From Arthrobacter sp. NIO-1057 (GTDB taxonomy: Bacteria > Actinomycetota > Actinomycetes > Actinomycetales > Micrococcaceae), in NCBI RefSeq assembly GCF_900094805.1, contig NZ_FMAT01000008.1, forward strand, positions 990 to 64,989: 64,000 nt of DNA, written 5' to 3'. Both the position numbers and the translations under genes were made by a program. The notes under the pieces were generated by a model. That model searched no databases and was not told the origin of the DNA. It saw only the letters and a list, made by a program, of their open reading frames with translations. Of the stretch, positions 1-8,901 are shown piece by piece (within the stretch, counting starts at the first letter, position 1; each line of letters begins with the position of its first letter).

Positions 1-395
1 CGCGATGATAACCGTGGTGGCTTCAAGCGCAATGATGATCGCGGTAACTTCCGTAACGACCGCCGCAACAATTCCCGCGATGGCTTTAAGCGTCGCGACG
101 ATCGGGGCGACTTTAAGCGCAACGATGAGCGTGGTGGCTTCAAGCGCAATGATGATCGCGGCAACTTCCGTAACGACCGCCGCGATGATAACCGCGGTGA
201 CTTCAAGCGCAATGATGATAACCGTGGTGGCTTCAAGCGCAATGATGATCGCGGTAACTTCCGTAACGACCGTCGCGATGACAACCGCGGTGGCTTCAAG
301 CGCAATGATGATCGCGGTAACTTCCGTAGCGACCGTCGCGATGACAACCGCGGTGGCTTCAAGCGTAATGATGATCGGGGCAACTTCCGCAAGAA
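1..395 (+). repeat. Imperfect in-frame tandem repeats of about 45-60 bp
   Basis: Copies of GGTGGCTTCAAGCGCAATGA and GATGATCGCGGTAACTTCCG recur through the first 395 bases. They code for alternating (G/D)FKRNDD and RGNFRND blocks in the first gene. Copy boundaries shift in multiples of three, so expansion or contraction would keep the frame. Confidence 0.85.
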
Positions 396-1362
396 TGATC
401 GTTCCAAGGGCGATCGCCCAGCGCGGGGCCAGCGTTTCGAAGATCCTCGCGCAGGAGAGGCACGCCCTCACAACCCAGGCGATCTGCGCATCTCAAACCG
501 CGCCGATCGTTCGCAGTCCCCAGATATCGATGAAGACGTCACCGGTAAGGAACTGGATCGCGTCGCTCGTGCTCAGCTGCGTTACCTGGAAGAACGCTCC
601 GCAAGTTGGGTTGCAAAGCACCTGGTGATGGCCGGTCGCCTGCTTGAGGAAGATCCAGAACTTGCCTACGAGCACACCTTAGCCGCATCGCGTCGTGGTG
701 GTCGTGTGGCCGTTGTTCGCGAAGCTGTGGGCATTGCTGCCTACCACGCCGGCAAGTACGCTGATGCGCTGCGCGAACTTCGCACTCACCGCCGTATTTC
801 GGGTTCGGATTACAACCTGCCACTGATCGCAGATTCTCTGCGTGCCCTGGGTCGCCCAGAAAAGGCCATCGAATTGGCGCATGCTGAGGAATCGGCAAAC
901 CTTGAACCTGCAGTGAAGGTCGAAATGCAGATCGTGGCTGCCGGTGCCTATGGCGATCAAGGCAAGCTCAATGAGGCCTTGGCTGAGCTGGAGTCATTGG
1001 AGCAGTTGAACTTCAACCGTGCCTTCTCCTTCAGCCCTCGTTTGTTCACCGCATATGCCGATCTGCTCTCAGCCGCCGGTCGTACCGAAGACGCCAAGCG
1101 CTGGAACGCACAGGTAGAGGTCGCAGAACGCGCGTTGGGCATCGAGCAGGAAACCGAATCATTCATCATGGACTTGGCTCCAGAAATGGATGAAGAGGAA
1201 GAAGCTCCTCGTGCCAAAGACCTGATCGAATCCGATGAGGACGAAGACCAGGAGCAAGAAGCCGAACAAACCGGTGTCGACGAGGAAGACGGTCTAGTCG
1301 AGATCGCTGAATCCGAGGTCGAGGGCGAGCCAGCGCAGGCTGAGGACGACGCCTCGAAGTAA
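1..1362 (+). CDS. RG-repeat / TPR-like protein with acidic tail (5' end outside window)
   Basis: The reading frame is open from base 1, so the N-terminus is missing and 453 residues are visible. Residues 1 to about 135 are an imperfect repeat rich in Arg, Asn, Asp, Gly and Phe (units like RDDNRGGFKRNDDRGNFRND), a composition typical of disordered RNA-binding segments. Residues from about 190 to 375 are Ala/Leu-rich paired helices resembling tetratricopeptide repeats. The last 60 residues are strongly acidic. The gene lies directly before a HAD phosphatase, a small protein and tlyA, matching M. tuberculosis Rv1691, a TPR protein of unknown role. A scaffold or RNA-associated role is inference only. 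The overlapping +2-frame reading of the repeat (MITVVASSAMM...) is an artefact. Confidence 0.8.
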   Translation, partial: RDDNRGGFKRNDDRGNFRNDRRNNSRDGFKRRDDRGDFKRNDERGGFKRNDDRGNFRNDRRDDNRGDFKRNDDNRGGFKRNDDRGNFRNDRRDDNRGGFKRNDDRGNFRSDRRDDNRGGFKRNDDRGNFRKNDRSKGDRPARGQRFEDPRAGEARPHNPGDLRISNRADRSQSPDIDEDVTGKELDRVARAQLRYLEERSASWVAKHLVMAGRLLEEDPELAYEHTLAASRRGGRVAVVREAVGIAAYHAGKYADALRELRTHRRISGSDYNLPLIADSLRALGRPEKAIELAHAEESANLEPAVKVEMQIVAAGAYGDQGKLNEALAELESLEQLNFNRAFSFSPRLFTAYADLLSAAGRTEDAKRWNAQVEVAERALGIEQETESFIMDLAPEMDEEEEAPRAKDLIESDEDEDQEQEAEQTGVDEEDGLVEIAESEVEGEPAQAEDDASK

Positions 1363-1411
1363 GCTGAGGTTGTAACAGCTAATCACTTAAAGAAGTAGGA
1401 ACTACCACCGA

Positions 1412-2419
1412 ATGCTGATTTCTGGATTTGATGCAGTCCTCTCCGACCTCGACGGGGTTGTTTATGCTGGCCCAAACGCCATCGATGACGCCGTGGAATC
1501 GCTGAACACCCTGGCAGAAGTGAATGTCACCTTGGCGTTCATTACCAATAATGCCGGTCGTTCGCCGATGTCAGTGGCGGCGCATTTGCGTCAGCTCGGG
1601 GTCAAGACCAGTGCAGAACAGGTGTTTGGTTCAGCAGATGCGGGCGCCGAAATGCTCGCGCGTGAACTGAATCCAGGCTCCAAGGTTTTGGTGGTGGGTT
1701 CCCCTTACTTACGTGAATGTATTGCAGTACGCGGATTGGAAGTTGTTGAATCGCATACCGACGAACCCGCGGCGGTGATCCAGGGGTTCGACCCAGATAT
1801 GTCCTGGAAGAACCTGGCCGAGGCCAGCTACGCCATTAACCGTGGTGCCGCCTGGGTCGCAACCAATACGGACCTGACGATTCCACGCGCCGAGGGCATT
1901 GCCCCGGGTAACGGATCGTTAGTCAACGCGGTCACGCTGGCCACCGGCGTTGAGCCACGGGTCGCCGGCAAACCGGAATCCTATCTTTTTGCGCGGGCCG
2001 CGGATCGACTTGATTCGCATCGTCCGCTGGTGATCGGCGATCGACTGGACACCGATATCCTCGGCGGGTTCCGCGCCGGATTCTCCACCGCTTTGGTGCT
2101 CACCGGTGTGGATTCGCCGCGTACCGCACTGGGCGCTCCCGTAGAACAGCGCCCGAACTACCTCATCAATACGTTGGCCGACCTGTATCGCCCATACCCG
2201 ACCATCAAGGTTCTGGGTTACGGGGTGCAGGTGGGCGAGGCGGTGGCCAAAGTCAGTGATGGTGCCATCGAGGTCTCGGGCAGCGAGTCAGATTTGAACG
2301 CCTGGCGTGCAGCATGCCATGCCTGGTGGCTGGCGCATCCACGTCAGAGTGGACATGAACAACCCGAGATCCGCTTTACCGACCGTGGCCTGGACACCCT
2401 ACGCCGAGTTCGGGGCTAA
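1412..2419 (+). CDS. HAD-superfamily class IIA (NagD-like) sugar-phosphate phosphatase
   Basis: A 335-aa hydrolase of the haloacid dehalogenase superfamily. The nucleophile motif SDLDGVVY gives Asp12 and Asp14, ITNNAGRSP follows as motif II, and VIGDRLDTDILGG around residue 207 is the Mg-binding acidic motif IV. The large cap between motifs II and III makes it class IIA, like NagD and p-nitrophenyl phosphatases. The C-terminal 70 residues after the HAD core are a family-specific extension. It is followed two bases later by a 57-aa gene and then tlyA, probably one operon. The physiological substrate cannot be read from sequence; M. tuberculosis Rv1692, in the same position, is a glycerol-phosphate phosphatase, which is a reasonable guess. 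Confidence 0.9.
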   Translation: MLISGFDAVLSDLDGVVYAGPNAIDDAVESLNTLAEVNVTLAFITNNAGRSPMSVAAHLRQLGVKTSAEQVFGSADAGAEMLARELNPGSKVLVVGSPYLRECIAVRGLEVVESHTDEPAAVIQGFDPDMSWKNLAEASYAINRGAAWVATNTDLTIPRAEGIAPGNGSLVNAVTLATGVEPRVAGKPESYLFARAADRLDSHRPLVIGDRLDTDILGGFRAGFSTALVLTGVDSPRTALGAPVEQRPNYLINTLADLYRPYPTIKVLGYGVQVGEAVAKVSDGAIEVSGSESDLNAWRAACHAWWLAHPRQSGHEQPEIRFTDRGLDTLRRVRG

Positions 2420-2421
2420 GC

Positions 2422-2595
2422 ATGATGCCACAGTCCCCACAACCAACGCCCGGTCCACGAGGCATAGACCAGGCGCAAGTGGAACAGGCACTGTCCTCAC
2501 TGGCCGAACATGACATCACCGAACACGCAGGCATCTACGAACAGTTGCTTCAGGGCTTGCAGCAAGAACTTAACCAGACGGAGCATGGCCGGTGA
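2422..2595 (+). CDS. Small conserved protein between HAD phosphatase and tlyA (57 aa)
   Basis: ATG at 2422 lies two bases after the HAD stop codon and its own stop overlaps the GTG of tlyA by four bases. The protein starts MMPQSPQPTPGPRG and continues with a Gln/Glu-rich amphipathic helix containing HAGIYEQLLQGLQQELNQ. No known domain is recognised. M. tuberculosis has a similarly small gene (Rv1693) at this exact position, and the tight coupling supports it being translated. Function unknown; translational coupling of phosphatase and TlyA or a small partner protein are both possible. Confidence 0.75.
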   Translation: MMPQSPQPTPGPRGIDQAQVEQALSSLAEHDITEHAGIYEQLLQGLQQELNQTEHGR

Positions 2596-3380
2596 ATCGG
2601 CTCGATCAAGAACTAGTTATCCGCGGGTTGGCCCGCTCACGAACCGAAGCCGCCAAGCTCGTCGATGCCGGGCGCGTACTGCTAGCTGGGCATCCGGTGG
2701 CTAAGGTTTCAAAAAAGGTTTCGAATTCCGATCAACTGGTTGTTCTGGCCAGCGAAGGCGAAGAATATGTTTCGCGTGCCGGACATAAGCTCGCCGGAGC
2801 ACTAGATGTTTTTACCACCATCGACCCAACTGGCTTGCGTTGCCTTGACGCCGGCGCATCGACCGGTGGATTTACCGATGTTTTGCTGCGCCGCGGTGCG
2901 CAACACGTAGTCGCAGCCGATGTTGGGCATGGCCAGCTGGTGCCCGAAATTCGGAATGACCCGCGTGTCTCGGTCCATGAAGGGCTCAACGTTCGGTACC
3001 TCACGCCCGAAGATATTGGGGGAGTTGTCGACCTGGTAGTAGCTGATTTGTCCTTTATTTCGCTGCGCTTGGTGATCGATGCCTTGGCCGGTGCCACCAA
3101 ACCCGGCGGATCCTTGATATTGATGGTCAAGCCGCAGTTCGAAGTTGGACGCGATCACCTGAACCGTACTGGAGTTGTCACCGATCCCGCCTTGCGCCAA
3201 TCATCGGTCGAAGCGGTCATTTCGAGCGCGCGTGATGCGGGGCTGAGCCTGAAAGGTTTGGCGCGAAGTCCGTTGCCGGGCCAGGACGGCAACGTGGAAT
3301 TTTTCCTCTGGTTGCTGGCGGATAAGGAAGCACAGCTGCGCGATGTTCCAGTGATCATGGCGAACGTTGACTATTCTTAG
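2592..3380 (+). CDS. tlyA: TlyA-family rRNA 2'-O-methyltransferase (hemolysin A homolog)
   Basis: A 262-aa protein with an N-terminal S4 RNA-binding domain (about residues 3-62) followed by an FtsJ/RrmJ-type Rossmann methyltransferase. CLDAGASTGGFTDVLL near residue 83 is the S-adenosylmethionine motif, VVADLSFISL carries the catalytic Asp and LMVKPQFEVG the catalytic Lys. In actinobacteria TlyA methylates C1409 of 16S and C1920 of 23S rRNA and its loss gives capreomycin resistance. The GTG start overlaps the upstream stop as GTGA, indicating coupled translation. The next gene, NAD kinase, follows after 74 bases. Confidence 0.93.
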   Translation: MNRLDQELVIRGLARSRTEAAKLVDAGRVLLAGHPVAKVSKKVSNSDQLVVLASEGEEYVSRAGHKLAGALDVFTTIDPTGLRCLDAGASTGGFTDVLLRRGAQHVVAADVGHGQLVPEIRNDPRVSVHEGLNVRYLTPEDIGGVVDLVVADLSFISLRLVIDALAGATKPGGSLILMVKPQFEVGRDHLNRTGVVTDPALRQSSVEAVISSARDAGLSLKGLARSPLPGQDGNVEFFLWLLADKEAQLRDVPVIMANVDYS

Positions 3381-3454
3381 AGGTGACGTGCATTAGCCTG
3401 GGTCGAACGCCTGGGTCATTTTGCATCTCACGATCCTGAGAGGGGCCGCCCGCC

Positions 3455-4483
3455 TTGCGCCGAATCCTAGTTTTCACCCACACCGGACGCCAAGAAGCGA
3501 TTGCCGCGGCCATAGAAACCTGTTCGCTGCTCATCTCCGCCGGCGCCATTACGGTGATGCGTCGCAAAGATCATGAGGCCATGACCGAAGCGGTTGGCAC
3601 AGCGATCTCACCGATTGAAATCCTCGGTGAAGACTGCCAGATCGACGATGTTGATTTGGGTGTGGTGCTCGGGGGAGACGGATCGGTGCTTCGTGCCGCC
3701 GAACTGGTCCGCGAAGCCCCCTTACCACTGGTTGGCGTGAATCTCGGGCATGTAGGATTCCTTGCCGAAGCTGAACGTAGTGAGCTGGCGGCAACCGTGG
3801 ACGCGGTGGTCAACCAGACCTATACCGTAGAAGAACGAATGACCATCGAGGTCAAAGTTTGGCTCGATAACGTATGTCTTGCTGAAACTTGGGCTCTAAA
3901 CGAAGCCGCGGTGGAAAAGGCCAATCGTGAACGCATGATCGAAGTGGTGATCGAGGTTGATGGGCGCCCTATTTCGACCTTTGGTTGTGACGGCGTGGTC
4001 ATGGCAACTCCCACTGGATCCACCGCCTATTCTTTCTCGGCCGGAGGTCCGGTGGTGTGGCCGGATGTGGCGGCCTTGATTATGGTGCCGATCTCCGCTC
4101 ACGCACTTTTCGCCAAGCCACTAGTGGTTTCTCCCGATTCGGTAATGGCCGTGGAAATCCTGACACGTACCGACGCCGGGGCCGTGTTGTGGTGCGATGG
4201 GCGACGAACCATTGAATTACCGCCCGGCGCCCGCGTGGAGGTCACCCGCAGTAGCCATCCAGTGTATTTGGCGCGCCTGAACACCACCCCGTTTTCCGAG
4301 CGACTGGTCAATAAGTTCGAATTGCCGATCACCGGTTGGCGCGGGCCAGCGAAAGAAGATGCTCGTCGACCCGCGACCACTGCCCTTCCCGTGATCGGGC
4401 CGGGACTGCAAAGCATCGAGCCTCATCACCGAGACGAACCGGGAATCCCGATGGTCGCTCGACCTGAAGATAGTTCGGAATAA
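3455..4483 (+). CDS. nadK: NAD kinase
   Basis: A 342-aa NAD(+) kinase making NADP(+) with ATP or polyphosphate. LGGDGSVLRA near residue 70 is the diphosphate-binding GGDG motif, ALNEAAVEK gives the NE motif, and TPTGSTAYSFSAGGP is the conserved glycine-rich region. The start is TTG at 3455, supported by GAGAGGGG ending about 10 bases upstream. The family is usually about 300 aa; the extra residues are a Pro-rich C-terminal tail after FELPITGWRG that is likely disordered. The order tlyA-nadK-recN is conserved in actinobacteria. Confidence 0.94.
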   Translation: MRRILVFTHTGRQEAIAAAIETCSLLISAGAITVMRRKDHEAMTEAVGTAISPIEILGEDCQIDDVDLGVVLGGDGSVLRAAELVREAPLPLVGVNLGHVGFLAEAERSELAATVDAVVNQTYTVEERMTIEVKVWLDNVCLAETWALNEAAVEKANRERMIEVVIEVDGRPISTFGCDGVVMATPTGSTAYSFSAGGPVVWPDVAALIMVPISAHALFAKPLVVSPDSVMAVEILTRTDAGAVLWCDGRRTIELPPGARVEVTRSSHPVYLARLNTTPFSERLVNKFELPITGWRGPAKEDARRPATTALPVIGPGLQSIEPHHRDEPGIPMVARPEDSSE

Positions 4484-4515
4484 CCGCGTTTCTTCAAAAA
4501 AGTTTCCACACACTC

Positions 4516-4526
4516 GAACATAGTTC
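4516..4526. promoter_or_regulatory. SOS-box-like dyad upstream of recN
   Basis: GAACATAGTTC is a palindrome resembling the Gram-positive LexA site (GAAC-N4-GTTC), but with three rather than four central bases. It overlaps the expected -35 position of the TATACT box at 4549. recN is a classical SOS gene, which makes LexA control plausible, but the spacing defect lowers confidence. Confidence 0.4.
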
Positions 4527-4548
4527 CGAAAAATGGGGTTAGAACACA

Positions 4549-4554
4549 TATACT
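4549..4554 (+). promoter_or_regulatory. Probable -10 element of recN (TATACT)
   Basis: TATACT lies 44 bases before the recN ATG in the nadK-recN gap. No strong -35 is seen; the SOS-like dyad lies where one is expected. Confidence 0.5.
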
Positions 4555-4598
4555 AAATTCGCACGGTACGACTTGAACTCGACATTCGGGAGCAGGCA

Positions 4599-6341
4599 AT
4601 GATTCAGGAAATCCAGATCTCCAACCTCGGAGTGATCACCGAAGCGACCCTACCGCTAGGTCCGGGGCTCACGGTGGTTACCGGTGAGACCGGTGCGGGT
4701 AAAACCATGGTGATCACCGCGCTGTCCTTGCTTCTTGGGCGCAGAGCAGATGCCGGTGCCGTGCGTAATGGAGCCAAACATGCCTTGGCTGAGGCGGTGG
4801 TGCACCTGCCACCAGATCATCATGTTCTTGATGCCGCGAGCCAAGCTGGAGCCTTTATTGAACCGGCCGGTGAATGTAGTGAACTGCTGCTTTCGCGATC
4901 CCTATCAGCCCAGGGTCGTTCACGTGCCACCATTGGCGGACGTAGTGCGCCGGTAGGCCTGTTGGCCGAACTGGGGCATGACCTCGTTGCAGTGCACGGC
5001 CAGTCCGATCAAATTCGTCTCAAAGAACCAGTGGCTCAGCGAGACGCCTTGGATCGCTTTGCTGGTCAATCACTGGCCCGCCTACTGAGTAACTACCAGC
5101 GCTCATATCGACAGTGGCGTGCCGCGGTCAAAGAACTCTCGGGTCTAAAGACCGAATCGCGCAACCGCGTACGGGAAGCCGAAAATTTGCGTTTGGCACT
5201 AGACGAGATCGATTCGCTGGATCCGCAGCCGGGTGAAGATGAAACCCTGCGTGAGCAGTCCATCAAGTTGGGCAATGTTGAGTCACTGCGATCGGCCAGC
5301 CAGCAAGCGCAAGCTGTGATCGACTCCGAAGATTTTGAGAATCCCGGAATCACAACTCTGGTGGAAACCGCTAGGGGAGTGCTCGCGCAGGCCAGCGGCG
5401 ACGATCCGGTACTTTCATCATTTGCCGAACGAGCAGCCGAGTTAGGCATCCTCGCCTCCGAGCTTTCCAGTGACCTAGCTGCCTACGCCGCGGACCTGGA
5501 CGAAGAAGGCCCGGAGCGTTTGGCGCAAATTGAGGCGCGCAGGGCGGATCTCAGTAAGCTCATGCGCAAATATGCGCCCAGTATTGATGAAGTGATCACG
5601 TGGGCTTCTGAAGCGCGTACGCGTCTGGAGCAGCTCGGCGGTGACGATTCACGGATCGAAGAGCTTGAAAGCGAAGTCGTTGAACTTGAACATCGAGTGG
5701 CCTCGCTGGCCTCGGAGCTATCGGAATCTCGCCGAAAAGCCGCCAAGAAGCTTTCATCTCGGGTCTCGGCAGAATTAAAAGCTCTGGCGATGCCCGACGC
5801 TCAGCTTGTTATTGAAGTTCTTGAATTGGATGAGCCTGGTGCCTTTGGCCAAGATGCCATCTCAATGCTCCTTTCGCCGCATGCTGGAGCCTCTGCCCGC
5901 CCATTGGGCAAAGGTGCCAGTGGCGGTGAACTTTCACGCGTTATGTTGGCTATTGAGGTAGTGCTGGCGGCGGTAGATCCAGTACCGACCTTTGTCTTTG
6001 ACGAAGTCGACCAGGGTGTTGGTGGCAAGGCGGCAGTAGCCATCGGCGAACGCCTCGCGATGCTTGCGCGGCATGTGCAGGTCATTGTGGTGACGCACCT
6101 TCCCCAGGTGGCCGCCTACGCGGATCGTCATATCCGAGTCATCAAAAATTCGGACGCGAAATCGAAGTCCGGTGCCGGTTACACCGCAAGCGACGTGATT
6201 AGCCTTGATCAAGAGGCCAGGGTCAAGGAACTGGCCCGAATGCTGGCAGGTCAAGAAGAATCGGACACGGCTCAAGCACATGCCGAAGAGTTGCTCGCCG
6301 AAGCTCAGGTTCTAGTGTCATCGCTCACCACCGCGAAGTAA
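4599..6341 (+). CDS. recN: DNA repair protein RecN
   Basis: A 580-aa SMC-like ATPase acting in double-strand-break repair. VVTGETGAGKTMVITALSLL at about residues 25-44 is Walker A, GKGASGGELSRVMLAIEVV is the ABC signature, and PTFVFDEVDQGVGGKAA holds Walker B. Between them, residues about 150-400 are Glu/Arg/Ala-rich coiled coil. Length matches the family. GGGAG ten bases before the ATG is a good ribosome binding site. In M. tuberculosis two genes (steA and a mctB-like gene) lie between recN and pyrG; here recN is followed directly by pyrG after 119 bases. Confidence 0.95.
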   Translation: MIQEIQISNLGVITEATLPLGPGLTVVTGETGAGKTMVITALSLLLGRRADAGAVRNGAKHALAEAVVHLPPDHHVLDAASQAGAFIEPAGECSELLLSRSLSAQGRSRATIGGRSAPVGLLAELGHDLVAVHGQSDQIRLKEPVAQRDALDRFAGQSLARLLSNYQRSYRQWRAAVKELSGLKTESRNRVREAENLRLALDEIDSLDPQPGEDETLREQSIKLGNVESLRSASQQAQAVIDSEDFENPGITTLVETARGVLAQASGDDPVLSSFAERAAELGILASELSSDLAAYAADLDEEGPERLAQIEARRADLSKLMRKYAPSIDEVITWASEARTRLEQLGGDDSRIEELESEVVELEHRVASLASELSESRRKAAKKLSSRVSAELKALAMPDAQLVIEVLELDEPGAFGQDAISMLLSPHAGASARPLGKGASGGELSRVMLAIEVVLAAVDPVPTFVFDEVDQGVGGKAAVAIGERLAMLARHVQVIVVTHLPQVAAYADRHIRVIKNSDAKSKSGAGYTASDVISLDQEARVKELARMLAGQEESDTAQAHAEELLAEAQVLVSSLTTAK

Positions 6342-6446
6342 CCTTCGGGCTAAAAGCCTTGATGAATGCCCAAATCGTGAAGACGCTAGGGCTTCGCGTG
6401 ACGGTGCACTAGAGTTTTAGAAAGATGCGAAATATTGGATTGGTGA

Positions 6447-6452
6447 TAGGAT
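6447..6452 (+). promoter_or_regulatory. -10 element very close to pyrG start (TAGGAT)
   Basis: TAGGAT ends eight bases before the GTG start of pyrG, so transcription would begin at or next to the start codon. An overlapping ATG at 6451 opens only a 7-codon frame. The alternative reading, that GATAGG serves as ribosome binding site for a later start, cannot be excluded. Confidence 0.4.
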
Positions 6453-6460
6453 GAAATCCC

Positions 6461-8140
6461 GTGGTGCAGCGTAATTCAACTCGTGATTCTCGGTCGTCTG
6501 AAACGACAAAGCATATCTTCGTCACCGGTGGTGTGGCCTCTTCCCTGGGTAAGGGATTGACGGCATCCAGCCTCGGACATCTACTTCGAGCTCGTGGTCT
6601 TTCCGTGACCATGCAGAAGCTCGACCCGTACCTGAACGTCGATCCAGGTACCATGAACCCTTTCCAGCACGGTGAAGTCTTCGTAACTGATGACGGCGCC
6701 GAGACAGACCTGGACATCGGACACTACGAACGTTTCTTGGATGAAAACCTTCCTGGAACCGCTAACGTAACTACCGGTCAGGTTTACTCAACCGTTCTTG
6801 AACGCGAACGCCGTGGTGAATACCTAGGCGATACCGTGCAGGTCATTCCGCATATTACCGATGAGATCAAGCGTCGTATGCGCTTGGCAGCGACCGATCC
6901 TGCTCAGGGCAAGTCAGCTCCCGATGTGATCATCACCGAAATCGGTGGAACCGTCGGCGACATCGAGTCGCAACCATTCTTGGAAGCAGCACGTCAGGTC
7001 CGTCAAGATATCGGACGCAAGAACGCTTTCTTCGTTCACGTCTCTTTGGTTCCGTTCATCGGCCCTAGCCACGAACTGAAGACCAAGCCAACCCAGCACT
7101 CTGTAGCTGCGTTGCGTTCCATCGGTATTCAGCCAGACTCCCTCGTGATTCGTTCGGATCGTCCGATTCCAGCGGAAATGCGCGCCAAGCTTGGCCGTAC
7201 TTGCGATGTGGACACCGAAGCAGTCATCAACTGCGCTGATGCCCCAAGCATCTACGACATTCCTAAGGTTATTCACTCCCAGGGCCTAGACGCATATATC
7301 GTTCAGACCCTGGAACTGAAGTTCCGCGATGTTGACTGGACCTCCTGGGATCGCCTGCTAGAGGTTGTCCATAACCCAAGCACTGAACTGACCGTGGCTT
7401 TGGTAGGTAAGTACATTGACCTTCCGGACGCTTACCTTTCGGTGACTGAAGCACTGCGTGCCGGTGGCTTCGCCAACAACGCCAAGGTCAACATCCGCTG
7501 GGTTCCTGCCGACGATTGCGCCACCGAAGCTGGAGCCGCCAAGGCTCTTGAAGGTGCTGAAGCAATTTGTGTACCTGGTGGTTTCGGTATTCGTGGACTT
7601 GAAGGCAAGCTCGGTGCGCTGCGTTTCGCTCGCGAAAACAAGTTGCCAACTCTTGGTCTTTGCCTTGGTCTACAGTCCATGGTCATTGAATACGCACGAA
7701 ACGTAGCAGGCCTTGAAGGTGCTTCGTCTACCGAATTCGATCCAGAAACCACCACCCCGGTCATCGCGACCATGGAGGAACAGCTGGCGATCGTTGATGG
7801 AAAGGGCGATCTTGGTGGAACCATGCGTCTTGGCCTCTACGATGCCAAATTGGCTGAAGGCTCGGTTCTGGCAGCTACCTACGGCACGACCGATGTTGCA
7901 GAACGTCACCGTCACCGTTACGAAGTCAACAACGCCTACCGTGCTCAGCTTGAGGAAGCCGGACTGGTCTTCTCAGGCACTTCACCTGACGGTAGCCTGG
8001 TCGAGTTCGTGGAACTGCCAAAGGACGTACACCCTTACTATGTCTCCACTCAGGCGCACCCAGAACTCTCCAGTCGACCAACCCGTCCACACCCAATGTT
8101 CGCGGGACTAGTTGCGGCTGCCTTGGAGCAGCGTAACTAG
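6461..8140 (+). CDS. pyrG: CTP synthase
   Basis: A 559-aa enzyme that aminates UTP to CTP using glutamine and ATP. The N-terminal amidoligase domain begins at [20 protein letters not shown] (ATP loop) and includes [13 protein letters not shown]. The C-terminal class I glutamine amidotransferase starts near residue 305 (TVALVGKY), with the nucleophile Cys in [11 protein letters not shown], and ends in the catalytic HPE triad part ([10 protein letters not shown]). The start is GTG at 6461 and the first roughly 20 residues before KHIFVTGG are family-variable. It heads a run of closely spaced genes with NUDIX, XerD and NUDIX proteins. Confidence 0.95.
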   Translation: MVQRNSTRDSRSSETTKHIFVTGGVASSLGKGLTASSLGHLLRARGLSVTMQKLDPYLNVDPGTMNPFQHGEVFVTDDGAETDLDIGHYERFLDENLPGTANVTTGQVYSTVLERERRGEYLGDTVQVIPHITDEIKRRMRLAATDPAQGKSAPDVIITEIGGTVGDIESQPFLEAARQVRQDIGRKNAFFVHVSLVPFIGPSHELKTKPTQHSVAALRSIGIQPDSLVIRSDRPIPAEMRAKLGRTCDVDTEAVINCADAPSIYDIPKVIHSQGLDAYIVQTLELKFRDVDWTSWDRLLEVVHNPSTELTVALVGKYIDLPDAYLSVTEALRAGGFANNAKVNIRWVPADDCATEAGAAKALEGAEAICVPGGFGIRGLEGKLGALRFARENKLPTLGLCLGLQSMVIEYARNVAGLEGASSTEFDPETTTPVIATMEEQLAIVDGKGDLGGTMRLGLYDAKLAEGSVLAATYGTTDVAERHRHRYEVNNAYRAQLEEAGLVFSGTSPDGSLVEFVELPKDVHPYYVSTQAHPELSSRPTRPHPMFAGLVAAALEQRN

Positions 8141-8176
8141 AAGAAGTCGGCAGACTGAATTCTCTGCGAGCACTTG

Positions 8177-8202
8177 CGCGCCGGTCACTCTTGACCGGCG
8201 CG
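8177..8202 (+). terminator. Hairpin terminator after pyrG
   Basis: CGCGCCGGTCA and TGACCGGCGCG form an 11-bp perfect GC-rich stem with a four-base loop, followed by TAGCTGTTTAAG. The T-run is short, so efficiency is uncertain. It separates pyrG from the NUDIX gene, which has its own -10 box. Confidence 0.7.
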
Positions 8203-8235
8203 TAGCTGTTTAAGCTTGAAAAGAAGGACAACTTT

Positions 8236-8241
8236 TACTAT
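8236..8241 (+). promoter_or_regulatory. -10 element six bases from NUDIX start (TACTAT)
   Basis: TACTAT is followed by CAAAGG and then ATG at 8248. AAAGG touches the ATG and cannot act as a Shine-Dalgarno, so a leaderless transcript starting at the ATG is the simplest reading. Confidence 0.5.
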
Positions 8242-8247
8242 CAAAGG

Positions 8248-8901
8248 ATGAGCTTGGTGCCGATGCCTCCGATTACTGACGAATTTTCTCCGCGCGAACT
8301 GCTCAGCCGGGAAACGGTGTATGAAGGTCGGATCTGGAATGTTGTTCACGATTCGGTGAAACTTTCGGAAACTGGAGGAACCATCCAGCGCGACTACATC
8401 AGCCACCCCGGCGCGGTCAGCGTTTTGGTGATGGATGCCAATGAGCGCGTCCTACTGGTCAACCAATACCGCCATCCGGTCGGAATGCGTCTATGGGAGA
8501 TCCCGGCAGGGCTTTTGGACGTCGATGGCGAAGCACCGCTAGACGCAGCCAAGCGGGAGCTCTGGGAAGAAGCTGATCGAACCGCCAACCACTGGGCTAT
8601 CCTGACTGACGTCTTCCTCAGCCCGGGATCTTCCGCGGAAGCCGTTCGTGTCTACCTCGCACGTGATCCTCAGCTCGTTTCTGAAGATCAGCGCCATGTA
8701 CGTACCGAAGAAGAAGCGGAAATGATCAGCACCTGGGTTCCGCTCGAAGAAGCTGTCGCGGCGGTGTTGGCCGGGAAAATTCACAATCCAACGGCGATGA
8801 TCGCACTGTTGGCGGCCCAAGCTGCACGCGCGAGCAAGTACACGAACCTCCGTGACGCAAACGAACCATTCGACGTTCATCCGTACTTGCGCGAAGGATG
8901 A
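8248..8901 (+). CDS. NUDIX hydrolase, ADP-ribose pyrophosphatase type
   Basis: A 217-aa hydrolase. The NUDIX box runs from GLLDVDGEAPLDAAKRELWE to EEADRTA near residues 90-115 and matches GX5EX7REUXEEXG, except that the last Gly is Asp. The residue pattern (IPAGLLDVDGE, SPGSS downstream) is that of ADP-ribose diphosphatases, which hydrolyse ADP-ribose to AMP and ribose-5-phosphate. M. tuberculosis Rv1700, an ADPRase, occupies the same place before xerD. The stop codon overlaps the xerD ATG as ATGA. Confidence 0.9.
   Translation: MSLVPMPPITDEFSPRELLSRETVYEGRIWNVVHDSVKLSETGGTIQRDYISHPGAVSVLVMDANERVLLVNQYRHPVGMRLWEIPAGLLDVDGEAPLDAAKRELWEEADRTANHWAILTDVFLSPGSSAEAVRVYLARDPQLVSEDQRHVRTEEEAEMISTWVPLEEAVAAVLAGKIHNPTAMIALLAAQAARASKYTNLRDANEPFDVHPYLREG

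Noticed and set aside
1-395. Possible CRISPR array from repeated blocks
   Set aside because: The repeats are imperfect, have no unique spacers and are in-frame coding sequence.
5-628. A 207-aa open frame in the +2 frame over the first repeat region
   Set aside because: It is the shifted reading of the RG-repeat gene; only the +1 frame continues into a coherent TPR-like protein.
6451-6474. Seven-codon ORF as a pyrG leader peptide
   Set aside because: It overlaps the pyrG start and its own -10 box, so it would be only partly transcribed if pyrG is leaderless.
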